Of a stretch of DNA of 64,000 nt, positions 1-9,112 are shown piece after piece. The DNA comes from Pantoea alhagi (GTDB lineage Bacteria; Pseudomonadota; Gammaproteobacteria; Enterobacterales; Enterobacteriaceae). Made by a program: the position numbers and the translations under genes. The number at the start of each line of letters is the position of its first letter. Positions within the stretch are counted from its first letter, which is position 1. The DNA lies in contig NZ_CP019706.1 in assembly GCF_002101395.1 (NCBI RefSeq), forward strand, positions 2,542,001 to 2,606,000, read 5' to 3'. The notes below the pieces were generated by a model. It worked only from the letters and a program-made list of their open reading frames with translations, ran no database searches and was not told where the DNA came from.

Positions 1-584
1 AGCCAGCCGACTTCTCTTCCCACGCCGTGAGCGAGATAAAGCCGCAGCGCCTGGACCAGCATCAAATGAGCGAGATGCTGCACTATAAGCCTGGCACCCG
101 GCTGTGCTCCGAACAGTTCCTGGCGCATACGGTCGAGGGCCCATCGCAGACCTGTCTTGTCGTCTTCGTCGCGGAGCCGAATGATGGCAGGCATTGATCC
201 GAGAAGGATATCGACATGTTCGCCGGCGAATCCGAAATGGCCGCCGAGCATTGTCGTTTCTCCGCCGCCGTTCACCGTCGCGATACCGCCGTTCCAGTCA
301 TCTTCAGGTAGGGTGGCAATGCCGACCGGTTTGAAGGCAAGGTCTCGTGCGATCAGGAACCGACGTCCGTTCGGTAACAGGACGCAATCACCCGTCTTAA
401 GCTTTATCGGATCTTGCCCACCATCGACGGCGAGCCAGGCGCTCCCCGATACGAGCGCAAAATACTTGAGGCCAGAATGCTTCTCGAACTGAAGCGCCCA
501 TTTCCCCCCGAAATCAAATCCACCCGCGATGTAGGTTTTCGGCGTTAATAGCGTGAGAACATCGGATAAAGGATCAACCATCAT
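1..584 (-). CDS. AraC-type regulator, cupin half only (truncated by window edge)
   Basis: The minus strand reads open from an ATG ATG pair at 584/581 to the window edge, giving about 194 residues. The part seen looks like the N-terminal cupin-type ligand domain of AraC regulators: a beta-rich stretch with FGGKWALQFEKHSG near the start and GDCVLLPNGRRF near residue 75, then an alpha-helical linker with LIVQHLAHLMLVQALRLYLA. The DNA-binding HTH half would lie outside the window. It diverges from the EthD-like gene at 697, so it probably controls that gene and itself from the 112-bp gap. The effector is unknown. Which of the two adjacent ATGs is used cannot be decided. Confidence 0.75.
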   Translation of the reverse strand, partial: MMVDPLSDVLTLLTPKTYIAGGFDFGGKWALQFEKHSGLKYFALVSGSAWLAVDGGQDPIKLKTGDCVLLPNGRRFLIARDLAFKPVGIATLPEDDWNGGIATVNGGGETTMLGGHFGFAGEHVDILLGSMPAIIRLRDEDDKTGLRWALDRMRQELFGAQPGARLIVQHLAHLMLVQALRLYLAHGVGREVGW

Positions 585-696
585 GGGGACAATCTCGAAA
601 GTAATATGGATATTCAAGCATAGTTTGTTTCGACTTTCATGGTTATCCTTATTTTAAAGCAGACGCACCGACTGCTCACTGCCAAAGGATATTTTC

Positions 697-1032
697 ATGA
701 TCAAAGTCGTCATCAGCTTCAAGCGCCGGCAAGGTATGGGTATACAGGAATTCAGGGATTATCGTCGCGACGTTCATGCACCAATGCTTTTTGCCATTCC
801 CGAAGCAAAGAAGATCCGCCGCTTTGTTATTTCATACCCCACGGATTATGCGTCTTCAGAGGAACCACGGTTCGACGCCATGGTAGAGGCATGGTTCGAC
901 AACAGTGACGACATGAACCAACTCTTCCTGTCAGACAACTTTGCAACCAAGGTGGATCCGGACCACGTAAACTTCATTGACTTGACTTCCGTAGTCCGGC
1001 TCGTGACCGAAGAACTCATCGTCATTGAATAA
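697..1032 (+). CDS. EthD-family (dimeric alpha/beta barrel) protein
   Basis: This 111-residue protein has the EthD/dimeric ferredoxin-like fold pattern: MIKVVISFKRR at the start, the FRDYRRDVHAP motif (the usual Y...HA segment), and a C-terminal FATKVDPDHVNFID stretch typical of EthD proteins. EthD relatives act as accessory or small-molecule-binding proteins in degradation pathways; no specific reaction can be assigned. It is divergent from an AraC-type regulator, which is probably its controller. No other pathway gene is adjacent. Confidence 0.75.
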   Translation: MIKVVISFKRRQGMGIQEFRDYRRDVHAPMLFAIPEAKKIRRFVISYPTDYASSEEPRFDAMVEAWFDNSDDMNQLFLSDNFATKVDPDHVNFIDLTSVVRLVTEELIVIE

Positions 1033-1392
1033 CGAGCCCGCCGGGGGCGCAGGGCGAAGAGCATTGCCTGAAACGGCGAGCCCCGGCCTTCTTCAGGATA
1101 AATCCCGTTCGCTCGTAAAAGTCAGCCGCCTCTTTTCACCTGACCTCCCAATAGAAATTGAGACTCTATTCGGTCTTTAATTCATTGCTTATAGCCGCAA
1201 TTGACAACTGTTCGGCTCTGGCGCTGTTTTACCAGCCCGGCGCCAGAGTCATAATGCCCGCTTCCCGCTCACAGCGGACTGTGTGTCGGTCCACTATGTG
1301 ACAAAAGTGGTCGTTAATGACATTGCACCTATTAGCCAAAGAGCTGGTTAAAAAAGCCTGATGCTAAACGCTTCAATTCAGAAGCGTCAGAT
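1033..1392. other. intergenic, no gene recognised
   Basis: These 360 bases after the EthD gene contain no convincing reading frame, RNA or strong terminator. The region ends at the stop codon of a TetR remnant on the other strand. Confidence 0.5.
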
Positions 1393-1602
1393 TTATGCCT
1401 GCAGGGGAGGCAGCAAGCCTGCCTGTGAATACCCCTCAATAAGCTCGTCAAAGAGGTGAATATCGTTTCGGCTCCTGGCCATTAACTGGGCACCGGCAAT
1501 GGCAGAAAAAATAGCACGTGCCCGTTTTTCGCCATCTTCTGGACTGATTAAACCTGCGTCCTGAAGCTGCGTGTTCAGCCATGCAACATTTACGTCTAAC
1601 AA
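1393..1602 (-). pseudogene. TetR-family regulator, C-terminal remnant
   Basis: The minus strand encodes about 70 residues resembling the C-terminal effector and dimerisation helices of TetR regulators: VAWLNTQLQDAGLIS, then GEKRARAIFSAIAGAQLMARS, a hydrophobic helix, and a C-terminal LFDELIEGYSQAGLLPP. The N-terminal HTH and about two thirds of the protein are missing. The frame stays open to about 1614, where it runs into the truncated 5' end of the amidase on the opposite strand. It therefore cannot bind DNA and is a remnant of a regulator that was once divergent from the amidase. Confidence 0.6.
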
Positions 1603-2897
1603 ACCCAGACGTTAATGCCATTGTGACGCTGGCAGATGATGCAATGAAACATGCCGTTGCGGCGGAAGCGGCAGTGATGAGAGGAGACGATCTCCGTCCT
1701 CTGCATGGTGTGCCCTTTACGGTAAAAGATTCGATAGATACCGCTGGCGTACTGACGCAGCGCGGCTCACCCATTTTCAAAAACCGTCTTCCTGCGGAGG
1801 ACGCAACCAGCGTGGCGCGCCTCAAAAATGCAGGTGGCATTCTGCTGGCAAAAACTAACCTGCCGGAATTCTCATACTGGATTGAGAGCGATAACCTGCT
1901 TTCCGGGCGTTCCAATAATCCCTGGGATCTGACCCGCACGCCCGGCGGCTCCAGCGGTGGCGAATCAGCAGCTATTGCCGCGGGAATGTCTCCGCTTGGC
2001 CTGGGAACCGATCTGGCCATTTCAGTGCGCGGACCGGCTGCACAGACAGGTATCACCTCTATGAAAGCAACGCACGGCAGCGTGCCCATGACAGGAATCT
2101 GGCCACGCGCACCCCGCCGGTTCTGGCATGTGGGTCCTATGGCGCGTTCTGTACGCGACATTGCCCTGGCCTTCTCTCAGCTGTCAGGACCGGACGGGCA
2201 CGATGCCTTTTCCAGCAGCGCGCCGGTTTACCCGGATGGACTGTCGTTCGCCTTATCGCGTCCGCTTCGCATTGGCTGGATGACCGGCCCGGGCTTTGGA
2301 CCGGTTGACCCGGAGGTGGCAGCGGTAGTGAAGTCAGCGGCTGAGGCGCTGCAGGGTACCGGCGCTGTTGTGGAGCACGTAGGTATACCGGCGCTGGAGC
2401 AGGATTTTGCCCTGGATGTTTTCAACCGGATCCACGTTATGGAAATGAAGCCAGCATTTGCGGCAGCTACCGCAGGCAGGCGTCCTGATGAGCTCTATAA
2501 AATGGCCAGGACCATGCTGTCACTGCCGGACACCTCTGTGTCTGACTTTATTGATGCGGAGCAGGCAGCAGAAAGGCTGCGGGATGGTTTTGAAGAATAT
2601 TTTTCGCAATATGATGCGCTTATTACGCATGTCCTTCCCATTCCGGCACACAAGCACGGCGTTGAACAGTTCGTCATTGATGGGCAGAAAGTGGATGCAA
2701 CTTATCTTCAGGGGGCCACGGTCCCGCTGAACGTGACCGGGTTACCTGGCATAGCGCTTCCCTTTGGAAAAAGCCGTGAGGGAATGCCGGTAAACGTTCA
2801 GATTGTCGGCAAATGGCATGCAGAGAGCACTATTCTGCATATCGCTTCACTGCTTGAAGCTGCCAGCCCGGTAAAAGGGTTACATCCTTTGCTTTAA
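1581..2897 (+). pseudogene. amidase signature family enzyme, 5'-truncated
   Basis: This 438-residue frame is an amidase-signature hydrolase. The Lys of the Ser-cisSer-Lys triad lies in PFTVKDSIDTAG (about residue 50), and the glycine/serine-rich signature TPGGSSGGESAAIAAGMSP is followed by LAISVRGPAA with the nucleophile Ser. Amidases of this type are usually about 470-490 residues. The frame opens at 1548 with no upstream start, and the first residues (LTNPDVNAIVTL) correspond to about residue 45 of a complete enzyme. Promoter, start and first helix appear lost in the same deletion that removed the front of the neighbouring tetR. The rest has no frameshift, so the loss may be recent or a shortened protein could still be made. 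Substrate unknown. Confidence 0.7.
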
Positions 2898-2906
2898 AAT
2901 TGAAAA

Positions 2907-2944
2907 AGGCCTCGCACAGGGGCGTGAGGCCTAATCGGTTTTTA
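2907..2944 (+). terminator. likely terminator after the amidase
   Basis: A 7-bp perfect stem (2907-2913 with 2926-2932, AGGCCTC/GAGGCCT), with a weaker extension into the loop, lies 10 bases after the amidase stop. It is followed by a modest T-rich run at 2938-2943. Confidence 0.55.
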
Positions 2945-3175
2945 ATGCCAAAAATGTGGCGTGCAACGGTTCTGTTTCAGACAGAATAATCGTCTTGCTG
3001 CAAAACACTGGTATTGCTGGTCAGTTTGAATGGATGCTCAGGAGATGGTTAAACGCTGAAGAATATCGGGCGTTGCGTTTCAACCAAAGTCATTTTTTTG
3101 TCATAACTGGCTCACCCTTATGTCAGAGCCCGTTTCATATCCTGTAGGCGAACCTTCCCAATCAGGAGCATTAAA

Positions 3176-3937
3176 ATGAAATTAAACAAAGTCACCCTTG
3201 CAGTGGGTATTCTGCTGGCGACGGCAGGGGGCGCGGCGCAGGCTCAGGCGCAGCCGGTACAGAATATTGTACTGGTGCATGGCGCTTTCGTTGGCGGTGC
3301 GGGCTGGCGTCCGGTATACGATCAACTGACGCACGATGGCTATAACGTCACGCTGGTACAGGAACCGCTAACCAGCTTTTCGCAAGATGTAGCGGCGACG
3401 CGACGCGTTATTGAGCAGCAAAATGGCCCGGTGATTTTGGTCGGTCACAGCTACGGCGGCGCGATCATCAGTGAAGCCGGTAACGACAGTAAAGTCACTG
3501 GCCTGGTGTACATTGCCGCGCATGCGCTGGATAACGGCGAAACTGAAGCCAGTAATGGCAAAAAGTATCCCAATAGCGCGCATCCGTTTATAAAGTCGGG
3601 CGACGGCTATCTGACTATCGCGCCAGAATATTATCACAGCGATTTCGCTGCCGACTTGCCTGCTGCACAGGCCGATTTTGAAGCGCATGCGCAGATGCCG
3701 ACTAACGCGGCGGTGTTCACCGCTAACATTCCCCATCCGGCGTGGAAAAGCAAGCCCAGCTGGTACATGGTGGCGAAAGCTGACAAAATTATCAGTCCCG
3801 ATCTGGAGCGCATGTACGCCAGGCGCGCGCGCAGCCATATGGTGGAAATTGCCGGTGCCAGCCACTCCGTGTATCAGTCGCATCCTGATGATGTTGCGAA
3901 GTTGATCGAGCAAGCCGCACAAAACGCACAGCCTTAA
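3176..3937 (+). CDS. exported alpha/beta hydrolase (salicylate esterase/EstC-like)
   Basis: This 253-residue alpha/beta-hydrolase begins with a Sec signal peptide (basic MKLNK, a hydrophobic core, and AQAQA near residue 25), so it probably works in the periplasm. The mature part starts with NIVLVHGAF (oxyanion-hole HG). It has the nucleophile elbow GHSYGG, an Asp in VAKADKIISPD and the catalytic His in GASHSVYQSHP near the C-terminus, so the triad is intact. Relatives are esterases of the plant methyl-salicylate esterase/EstC group; the substrate is not predictable. An AGGAG ribosome site precedes the ATG. It lies 16 bp upstream of a response regulator and probably shares its transcript. A broken paralogue is at 30305-30487. 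Confidence 0.8.
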   Translation: MKLNKVTLAVGILLATAGGAAQAQAQPVQNIVLVHGAFVGGAGWRPVYDQLTHDGYNVTLVQEPLTSFSQDVAATRRVIEQQNGPVILVGHSYGGAIISEAGNDSKVTGLVYIAAHALDNGETEASNGKKYPNSAHPFIKSGDGYLTIAPEYYHSDFAADLPAAQADFEAHAQMPTNAAVFTANIPHPAWKSKPSWYMVAKADKIISPDLERMYARRARSHMVEIAGASHSVYQSHPDDVAKLIEQAAQNAQP

Positions 3938-3953
3938 AACCTATCCCGGGGAG

Positions 3954-4634
3954 ATGCGCATGAAAATTTTGGTTATTGAAGATGAAGCCAAAGCACGCGA
4001 TTACATGCGCAAAGGATTGACGGAAGCGGGATTCATCGTGGATGTGGCGGAAAATGGCCAGGATGGTTTGTTCTGTGCGCAGGAGCATTATTACGATTTG
4101 ATTTTACTGGACGTTATGATGCCCGGCATGGATGGATGGCAAGTGATGGCGGCAATGGATAAACAGATTCACACGCCAGTGATCTTCCTTACCGCTAAAG
4201 GCACGGTGGAAGATCGCATTAAAGGGCTGGAACTGGGGGCAGATGATTATCTGGTCAAGCCATTTTCGTTCGCCGAACTGCTGGCGCGCGTCCGTACGCA
4301 ATTACGACGCGGTGTCCAGCAGAAACTGCCTGATATTCTGACGCTTGCCGATTTACAGCTCGATATTCTTAAACGACGCGTAGAGCGCGGTGGTCAGCGA
4401 ATCGATCTCACTAACAAAGAGTTCAATTTGCTGCATCTGTTCCTGCTACACCCAGGCGAAGTGCTGACGCGCACCGTGATTGCTTCACGCGTATGGGACA
4501 TGAATTTTGATAGCGACACCAATGTGGTAGACGTGGCGGTTAAGCGCCTGCGGCAGAAAATTGATGCCCCATTTGCCCAACCGCTGATTCACACCGTGCA
4601 CGGTGTGGGTTATCGCTGTGAAGCCGAATCGTGA
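3954..4634 (+). CDS. OmpR/PhoB-family response regulator (CusR/HprR type)
   Basis: This 226-residue regulator has a receiver domain with acidic pair E9/D10, phospho-acceptor D53 in LILLDVMMPGMDGW and the conserved Lys in DDYLVKPF near 103. A winged-helix output domain follows, with TNKEFNLLHLFLLHPGEVLTR and a C-terminal HTVHGVGYRCE. It belongs with the heavy-metal or oxidant regulators of the CusR/CopR/HprR group. It follows the esterase by 16 bp and its stop overlaps the GTG start of the kinase gene by 4 bp, so the three genes are probably co-transcribed. No metal pump or msrPQ genes are adjacent, so the stimulus is open. Confidence 0.88.
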   Translation: MRMKILVIEDEAKARDYMRKGLTEAGFIVDVAENGQDGLFCAQEHYYDLILLDVMMPGMDGWQVMAAMDKQIHTPVIFLTAKGTVEDRIKGLELGADDYLVKPFSFAELLARVRTQLRRGVQQKLPDILTLADLQLDILKRRVERGGQRIDLTNKEFNLLHLFLLHPGEVLTRTVIASRVWDMNFDSDTNVVDVAVKRLRQKIDAPFAQPLIHTVHGVGYRCEAES

Positions 4635-6004
4635 AGAAATTTTCTCTCGCGGCGCGCCTGTCGCTAATGCTAAGCGCCACGGTGATCGTCATTTTCTCAT
4701 TCAGTGGCATCGCGCTTTATCACTCTCTGGCAGTGCAGATTGGGCTGCGCGACGATGCAGCTCTGCTGACGCGCATCGATCAAATCCGCACGCTATTACG
4801 CGATGAAGATGCCATTACGCTGATTCAACAGAAACCGCGTTTGTTTGCCAATATGCTGGGCAATACCGAATCTTTGCTGGTGCTGCGTTTTCCCGGCCGG
4901 CCACCGCTGATTGTGGTCAATCCTGGCCAGCGTCCTCTCCCGGCCATTACCCCTGTTGCGGCTGACCAGCCACTAACGCTGTCGTCGGTACATCATCTCG
5001 CTATCAATGACGGCACACCGTTTATTTCGGCGGCGGCGCTCACGCCAACACGCGATGGCAGCGGGCAGATTGAGATCATCACAGGCCGCCTGATGAGCGA
5101 GCGCACGCAAACGATGAACAGCTATTGTAATCAAATCATCCTGGCTACATCGCTGGCCGCATTACTGGTGGCAGCGATGAGTGTTTGGCTGGTGCGACGA
5201 AGTTTATCCCCGCTACGCAGCCTGGCGACTGAAGCAAACTCAATTGATGTACGACATTTGTCACGCCGCATGCCCGATCAGGCTCCGGCTGAATTGCAGC
5301 CGCTGATCGCCGCCTTTAATCAGATGCTGAGCCGTCTTGAAATGGGTTATCAGCAGTTAAGTCAGGTTTCTGCGGATATGGCGCATGAATTACGTACACC
5401 CGTCGGGACGCTGCTCGGTCAGACTGAAGTAGCGCTGAGCCAGACGCGCAGCGTCAGCGATTATCAGGCGTTGCTGGGATCTAACTATGAAGAGCTGGAA
5501 CGTCTCTCAAAGATGATCGACAACATGCTGTTTCTCGCCAGAGCGGAAGATGCCAGCCAGGCGATAGATATACAGTGCATCGATCTGGTGCAGCTCGGCG
5601 AGAAATTGCAGGACTATTTTGACAATATGGCGGAAGAAAAGGGGATGCGGCTGGAGATGGAGATGCACGGCGAACTGCACGCCGATCCGCAGTTGCTGCA
5701 GCGCGCGCTGGCGAATCTGATGGCTAACGCGCTGCGCTACGGCGATCGTGACACCACGATTCGTGTTTATAGCACGGCGCAGCCGCACGGCATCGAATTG
5801 GTAGTGGAAAACCACGGTCCCGTGCTGAGCGCCGAACAACAGACGCGCATTTTTGATCGTTTCTGGCGCGCTGATACGTCTCGCCATCAGGGCAGCAGTG
5901 GATTGGGACTGTCGATTGTGCGCGGTATTATGCGATTACATCAGGGAAGTTGTGAAGTGAAGAGCGAGCATGGCGTAAATCGGTTTACGCTGCGATTTCC
6001 ATAA
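4631..6004 (+). CDS. sensor histidine kinase (CusS/HprS type)
   Basis: This is a 457-residue membrane kinase. TM1 is about residues 8-32, a periplasmic sensor loop spans about 33-162, and TM2 is about 163-187. A HAMP linker contains LSPLRSLATEAN. The HisKA phospho-acceptor is in DMAHELRTPVG near 250, the HATPase N-box is RALANLMANALRYGD, and the G2 motif is GSSGLGLSIV. The start is GTG, overlapping the regulator's TGA, which is typical of translational coupling. The length is close to CusS-type kinases. The periplasmic loop shows no Met- or His-rich metal site on inspection, so a copper or silver signal is not supported. It is the likely partner of the preceding regulator. Confidence 0.88.
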   Translation: MKKFSLAARLSLMLSATVIVIFSFSGIALYHSLAVQIGLRDDAALLTRIDQIRTLLRDEDAITLIQQKPRLFANMLGNTESLLVLRFPGRPPLIVVNPGQRPLPAITPVAADQPLTLSSVHHLAINDGTPFISAAALTPTRDGSGQIEIITGRLMSERTQTMNSYCNQIILATSLAALLVAAMSVWLVRRSLSPLRSLATEANSIDVRHLSRRMPDQAPAELQPLIAAFNQMLSRLEMGYQQLSQVSADMAHELRTPVGTLLGQTEVALSQTRSVSDYQALLGSNYEELERLSKMIDNMLFLARAEDASQAIDIQCIDLVQLGEKLQDYFDNMAEEKGMRLEMEMHGELHADPQLLQRALANLMANALRYGDRDTTIRVYSTAQPHGIELVVENHGPVLSAEQQTRIFDRFWRADTSRHQGSSGLGLSIVRGIMRLHQGSCEVKSEHGVNRFTLRFP

Positions 6005-6133
6005 ATTAGAGCGGCGGCTTTCGTTACCTGATTCCCACCCGGCTCGCATTGGTAGTATGAGTCAGAACAACGAACCTCCGCTTTTCGCTTAAAGCAGCCA
6101 GAAGCTTTGTAAACGAACGCATTCCACGTTCCA

Positions 6134-6171
6134 GTAAAAAAGGCTGCTATCTCAGATGAAATAGCAGCCTT
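6134..6171 (-). terminator. rho-independent terminator of the emr operon
   Basis: An 11-bp perfect stem (6140-6150 with 6161-6171) has its T-run on the minus strand just past the stem. It lies about 60 bases beyond the emrB stop and could also stop leftover transcription from the kinase gene. Confidence 0.85.
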
Positions 6172-6233
6172 GATCCATTGTTAATCTTAACTGACCAGCA
6201 TCGGGCATTAGGCCCATTTTTTATGGCTGAATA

Positions 6234-7769
6234 TCAGTGCGCGCCACCGCCGCCACCGCCAGAGGTGAAAGGCGGGCGGGCAAACCAAATCAGCGCCAGC
6301 AGGATCAGGAAGATCCCGGCAGAGGCCCAAAATATCTCGTTAGCAGAGATAATCAGCCCCTGATTAGTGATCTGCTGAGCGATATAGCCAGAGGCCTGCT
6401 GCTGGGTCATGCCCAACTGTTCCAGCTGGCGATAGGTTTCCTGCGCATTAGGGTTATAAGGATTAACCGACTCGGCGAAATAGCTGTGATGCATCGATTC
6501 GCGATTGGTCCACATAGTGGTGGTAATCGACGTACCAATCGAACCGGCCAGGGTACGCAAAAAGTTCGACAGGCTGGATGCAGCAGCCAGACGTTCCGGC
6601 GGCAGTCCCGATAGCGTAATGGTGGTCAGCGGCATAAAGAAACAGGCTACCGCCAGCCCCTGGATAAACTGCGGCCAGGCAGCTGCGCCGAAATCCATTC
6701 CCGGCTCGAAAGTGTAGGCGCGCCAGTAAAAACAGACGGCATACATAATAAAGCTGAAGGCAACCAGGCGGCGCATATCGATCTTATGGGCAAAACGGCC
6801 AATAATCGGCGACAGCAGCACCGGGAAAATGCCCACCGGCGCAGAAGCCAGTCCGGCCCAGGTTGCCGTATAGCCATACACTTCCTGCAGCAGCTGCGGC
6901 AGCAGCACGATAGAGCCAAAATAGAGCATATAGGCCAGGCTTATCGATAAACAGCCAATGGTGAAGTTACGCGATTTAAATAGCGTCAGATCCACCACAG
7001 GATGATCGTCAGTCATCTCCCAGACGAACAGCACCGCCAGCGCCACCACTGCCACTACCGTAAGCACGATAATTTCAGTAGAGCTAAACCAGTCCAGCTC
7101 ACGCCCGCGATCCAGCATGATTTGCAGCGCACCGATACCCACCACCAGCAAAACCAGACCCACCGTATCGATTGGCCGAATTTCAGTTTTGGTTTCACGG
7201 TTACGCAGCGTTTGCAGCGTCAGGATCGTGACCACAATGCCGATGGGCACGTTAATAAAGAAGATCCATCCCCAGTGGTAGTTATCGCTGATCCAGCCGC
7301 CAAGGATTGGACCGCAGATCGGTGCCACCACCACCGTCATCGCCCACAACGACAGGGCGATACTGCGCTTAGCGGGCGGATAGTTGCTTAGCAACAAACT
7401 CTGCGATAATGGGATCAGCGGGCCGGCAACCAGCCCCTGAAGCACGCGGAACAGGATCAGCATCGTCAGGCTATCCGCCACTCCGCACAGAAAGGAGGCG
7501 GCGGCAAAGGCCACGGTTGACCAGAGAAACAGTTTTACCTCGCCGATGCGTTTCGCCAGCCAGCCGGTAATCGGAATGGAGATCGCATTCGCCACGCCAA
7601 ACGAGGTGATGACCCAGGTTCCCTGGGAGTTCGACGCGCCGAGGTTACCGGCGATGGTTGGAATGGCAACGTTGGCGATGGTGGAATCCAGCACCTGCAT
7701 AAAGGTCGCCAGCGACAGCGCGATGGTCATCAGAACCAGCGGAGCGCCTTCAAGCGGCTTTTGCGCCAT
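6234..7769 (-). CDS. emrB: multidrug efflux MFS transporter, inner-membrane subunit
   Basis: This 511-residue, 14-helix major facilitator of the DHA2 family matches the E. coli EmrB pattern: LDSTIANVAIPTIAG in helix 1, a GNLGAS/TWVITSFGVANAI segment, ALQGLVAGPLIPLSQ-like motif C, and the characteristic C-terminal FARPPFTSGGGGGGAH. It works with EmrA and TolC to expel hydrophobic uncouplers and drugs such as CCCP and nalidixic acid. It lies 14 bp downstream of emrA in the mprA-emrA-emrB order. Its 3' end is marked by a strong terminator. Sequence and context agree, so the call is firm. Confidence 0.95.
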   Translation of the reverse strand: MAQKPLEGAPLVLMTIALSLATFMQVLDSTIANVAIPTIAGNLGASNSQGTWVITSFGVANAISIPITGWLAKRIGEVKLFLWSTVAFAAASFLCGVADSLTMLILFRVLQGLVAGPLIPLSQSLLLSNYPPAKRSIALSLWAMTVVVAPICGPILGGWISDNYHWGWIFFINVPIGIVVTILTLQTLRNRETKTEIRPIDTVGLVLLVVGIGALQIMLDRGRELDWFSSTEIIVLTVVAVVALAVLFVWEMTDDHPVVDLTLFKSRNFTIGCLSISLAYMLYFGSIVLLPQLLQEVYGYTATWAGLASAPVGIFPVLLSPIIGRFAHKIDMRRLVAFSFIMYAVCFYWRAYTFEPGMDFGAAAWPQFIQGLAVACFFMPLTTITLSGLPPERLAAASSLSNFLRTLAGSIGTSITTTMWTNRESMHHSYFAESVNPYNPNAQETYRQLEQLGMTQQQASGYIAQQITNQGLIISANEIFWASAGIFLILLALIWFARPPFTSGGGGGGAH

Positions 7770-7783
7770 AACTGCCTCCCGGA

Positions 7784-8959
7784 TTATTCGCCCGCATTGG
7801 CGCGAATAATCTCGCTGATTAACTGATTCACCGGCGCCAGATCGATCGCCAGCGCGTCGCTCTGATAAGCGGGCGTCTGACGCACCTGGGAAGCCAGCAT
7901 GCTGCCTTCTTTACTGGAGGTATCCACTTTCACCAGCGTGGAAAGACCAATGCGCAGCGGATGCTCGGCCACTTCGTTGGCATCCAGCTCAATACGTACC
8001 GGTAAACGCTGAACCACTTTAATCCAGTTACCGGTGGCGTTTTGCGCAGGCAGCAACGAGAAGGCGCTGCCGGTGCCCATATCCAGGCCGACCACTTTGC
8101 CGTGATAGACCACGTCGTCGCCATAAATATCGCTGACCACCGTAGCAGGCTGACCAATGCGCACGCCCGCGAGCTGTGTTTCCTTGAAGTTGGCATCAAC
8201 CCAAATGCCGGTGGCCGGCACAACGGCCATCAATGGTGTAGAGGTGGAGATTTGTGCGCCGACCTGCACGCTGCGGCGAGAGACATAACCATCGATAGGG
8301 CTGCGGATTTCGGTGCGTTGTAAGGCCAGCCAGGCATCACGCAGCGCGGCGGCGTTCTGCTTCACCGCCGGCTGGTTTTCCAGCGAGGTATTCAGAATCG
8401 CGGCCTGGTTTGCATTATATTGCTGTACCGCCACATCCAGTTGCGCTTTCGCGGTAGCGACCGCATCGCGCGCATGTTGCAGCTCTTCACGACCAATCAG
8501 GTTAGAGGCACCCAGCGGCTCGCGGCGTTTCAGATCCGCTTCGGCCTGCGCCAGCGCGGTTTTTTGCAGCTCGATTGTTGCCTGATACTGTTTACTGTTG
8601 ATCATCTGCTGATGCGTCTGACGCACGCTGGTGGCCAGAGCGGTCTGCGCTTTTTCAAACGCCTGTTCGGCATCGGTTTTATCCAGCGTTATCAGCACAT
8701 CGCCTTTCTTCACAAAGTCGGTGTTATCAAAGCCAATTTTGTTCACGCTGCCAGCGACCTGAGCCATGATCTGCACCTGATTGCCTGCCACATAGGCATC
8801 ATCGGTCTCTTCAAAATGGCGCAGCACCAGAGACCAGTAAATCAAATAAGCAACGCCAACCAGAACCAACAAAACAGCCAGAAAAATCAACGCACCTTTA
8901 CGCTTTTTCTTTTTATTGGCTGGCTGTTGCGGTTGTTGCGTTTCCGCATTCGCACTCAT
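7784..8959 (-). CDS. emrA: multidrug efflux membrane-fusion protein EmrA
   Basis: This 391-residue periplasmic adaptor starts MSANAETQQPQQPA. I chose the ATG at 8959 because it matches the E. coli start and has a GGAGAG ribosome site; an upstream in-frame start at 8980 adds seven residues and is less likely. A lysine-rich cytoplasmic patch precedes one TM helix (about residues 22-43). It is followed by HFEETDDAYVAGNQVQI, a biotinyl-lipoyl-like domain, a coiled-coil hairpin (about 100-220), and the conserved VPATGIWVDANFKETQL and GTGSAFSLLPAQNATGNW segments. EmrA links EmrB to TolC. It is expressed from the mprA promoter unless the hairpin at 9036-9057 attenuates transcription. Confidence 0.95.
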   Translation of the reverse strand: MSANAETQQPQQPANKKKKRKGALIFLAVLLVLVGVAYLIYWSLVLRHFEETDDAYVAGNQVQIMAQVAGSVNKIGFDNTDFVKKGDVLITLDKTDAEQAFEKAQTALATSVRQTHQQMINSKQYQATIELQKTALAQAEADLKRREPLGASNLIGREELQHARDAVATAKAQLDVAVQQYNANQAAILNTSLENQPAVKQNAAALRDAWLALQRTEIRSPIDGYVSRRSVQVGAQISTSTPLMAVVPATGIWVDANFKETQLAGVRIGQPATVVSDIYGDDVVYHGKVVGLDMGTGSAFSLLPAQNATGNWIKVVQRLPVRIELDANEVAEHPLRIGLSTLVKVDTSSKEGSMLASQVRQTPAYQSDALAIDLAPVNQLISEIIRANAGE

Positions 8960-9030
8960 GCTTCTCTCCACATTTTCCACGTATACACGTATTTCGGGGT
9001 GCGCCTTTCCATGTGTGCAGGGGCCCGAGC

Positions 9031-9057
9031 CTAAAATGCCAGCGTTAGCGCTGGCAT
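9031..9057 (-). terminator. intercistronic hairpin between mprA and emrA
   Basis: A perfect 9-bp stem (9036-9044 with 9049-9057) with a 4-base loop is followed on the minus strand by TTTTA. It lies between the mprA stop and the emrA start, so it probably acts as a partial terminator or an mRNA-stability element rather than a full stop. Confidence 0.65.
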
Positions 9058-9112
9058 GGATAAAAGGGGATCAAAATAACGGTTTCTGAGAGTGATTGTG
9101 TCGCAGGAATTG

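Noticed and set aside
2956..3147. 63-codon frame between the amidase and the esterase
   Set aside because: It has no ribosome site, no family resemblance and a low-complexity tail; it lies in the promoter region of the esterase operon.
6234..6280. poly-glycine C-terminus of EmrB as a possible anomaly
   Set aside because: To my recollection the glycine-rich tail is also present in E. coli EmrB, so it is a family trait.
6178..6614. frames antisense to emrB with proline- and arginine-rich products
   Set aside because: They are antisense shadows of emrB, whose coding is certain.
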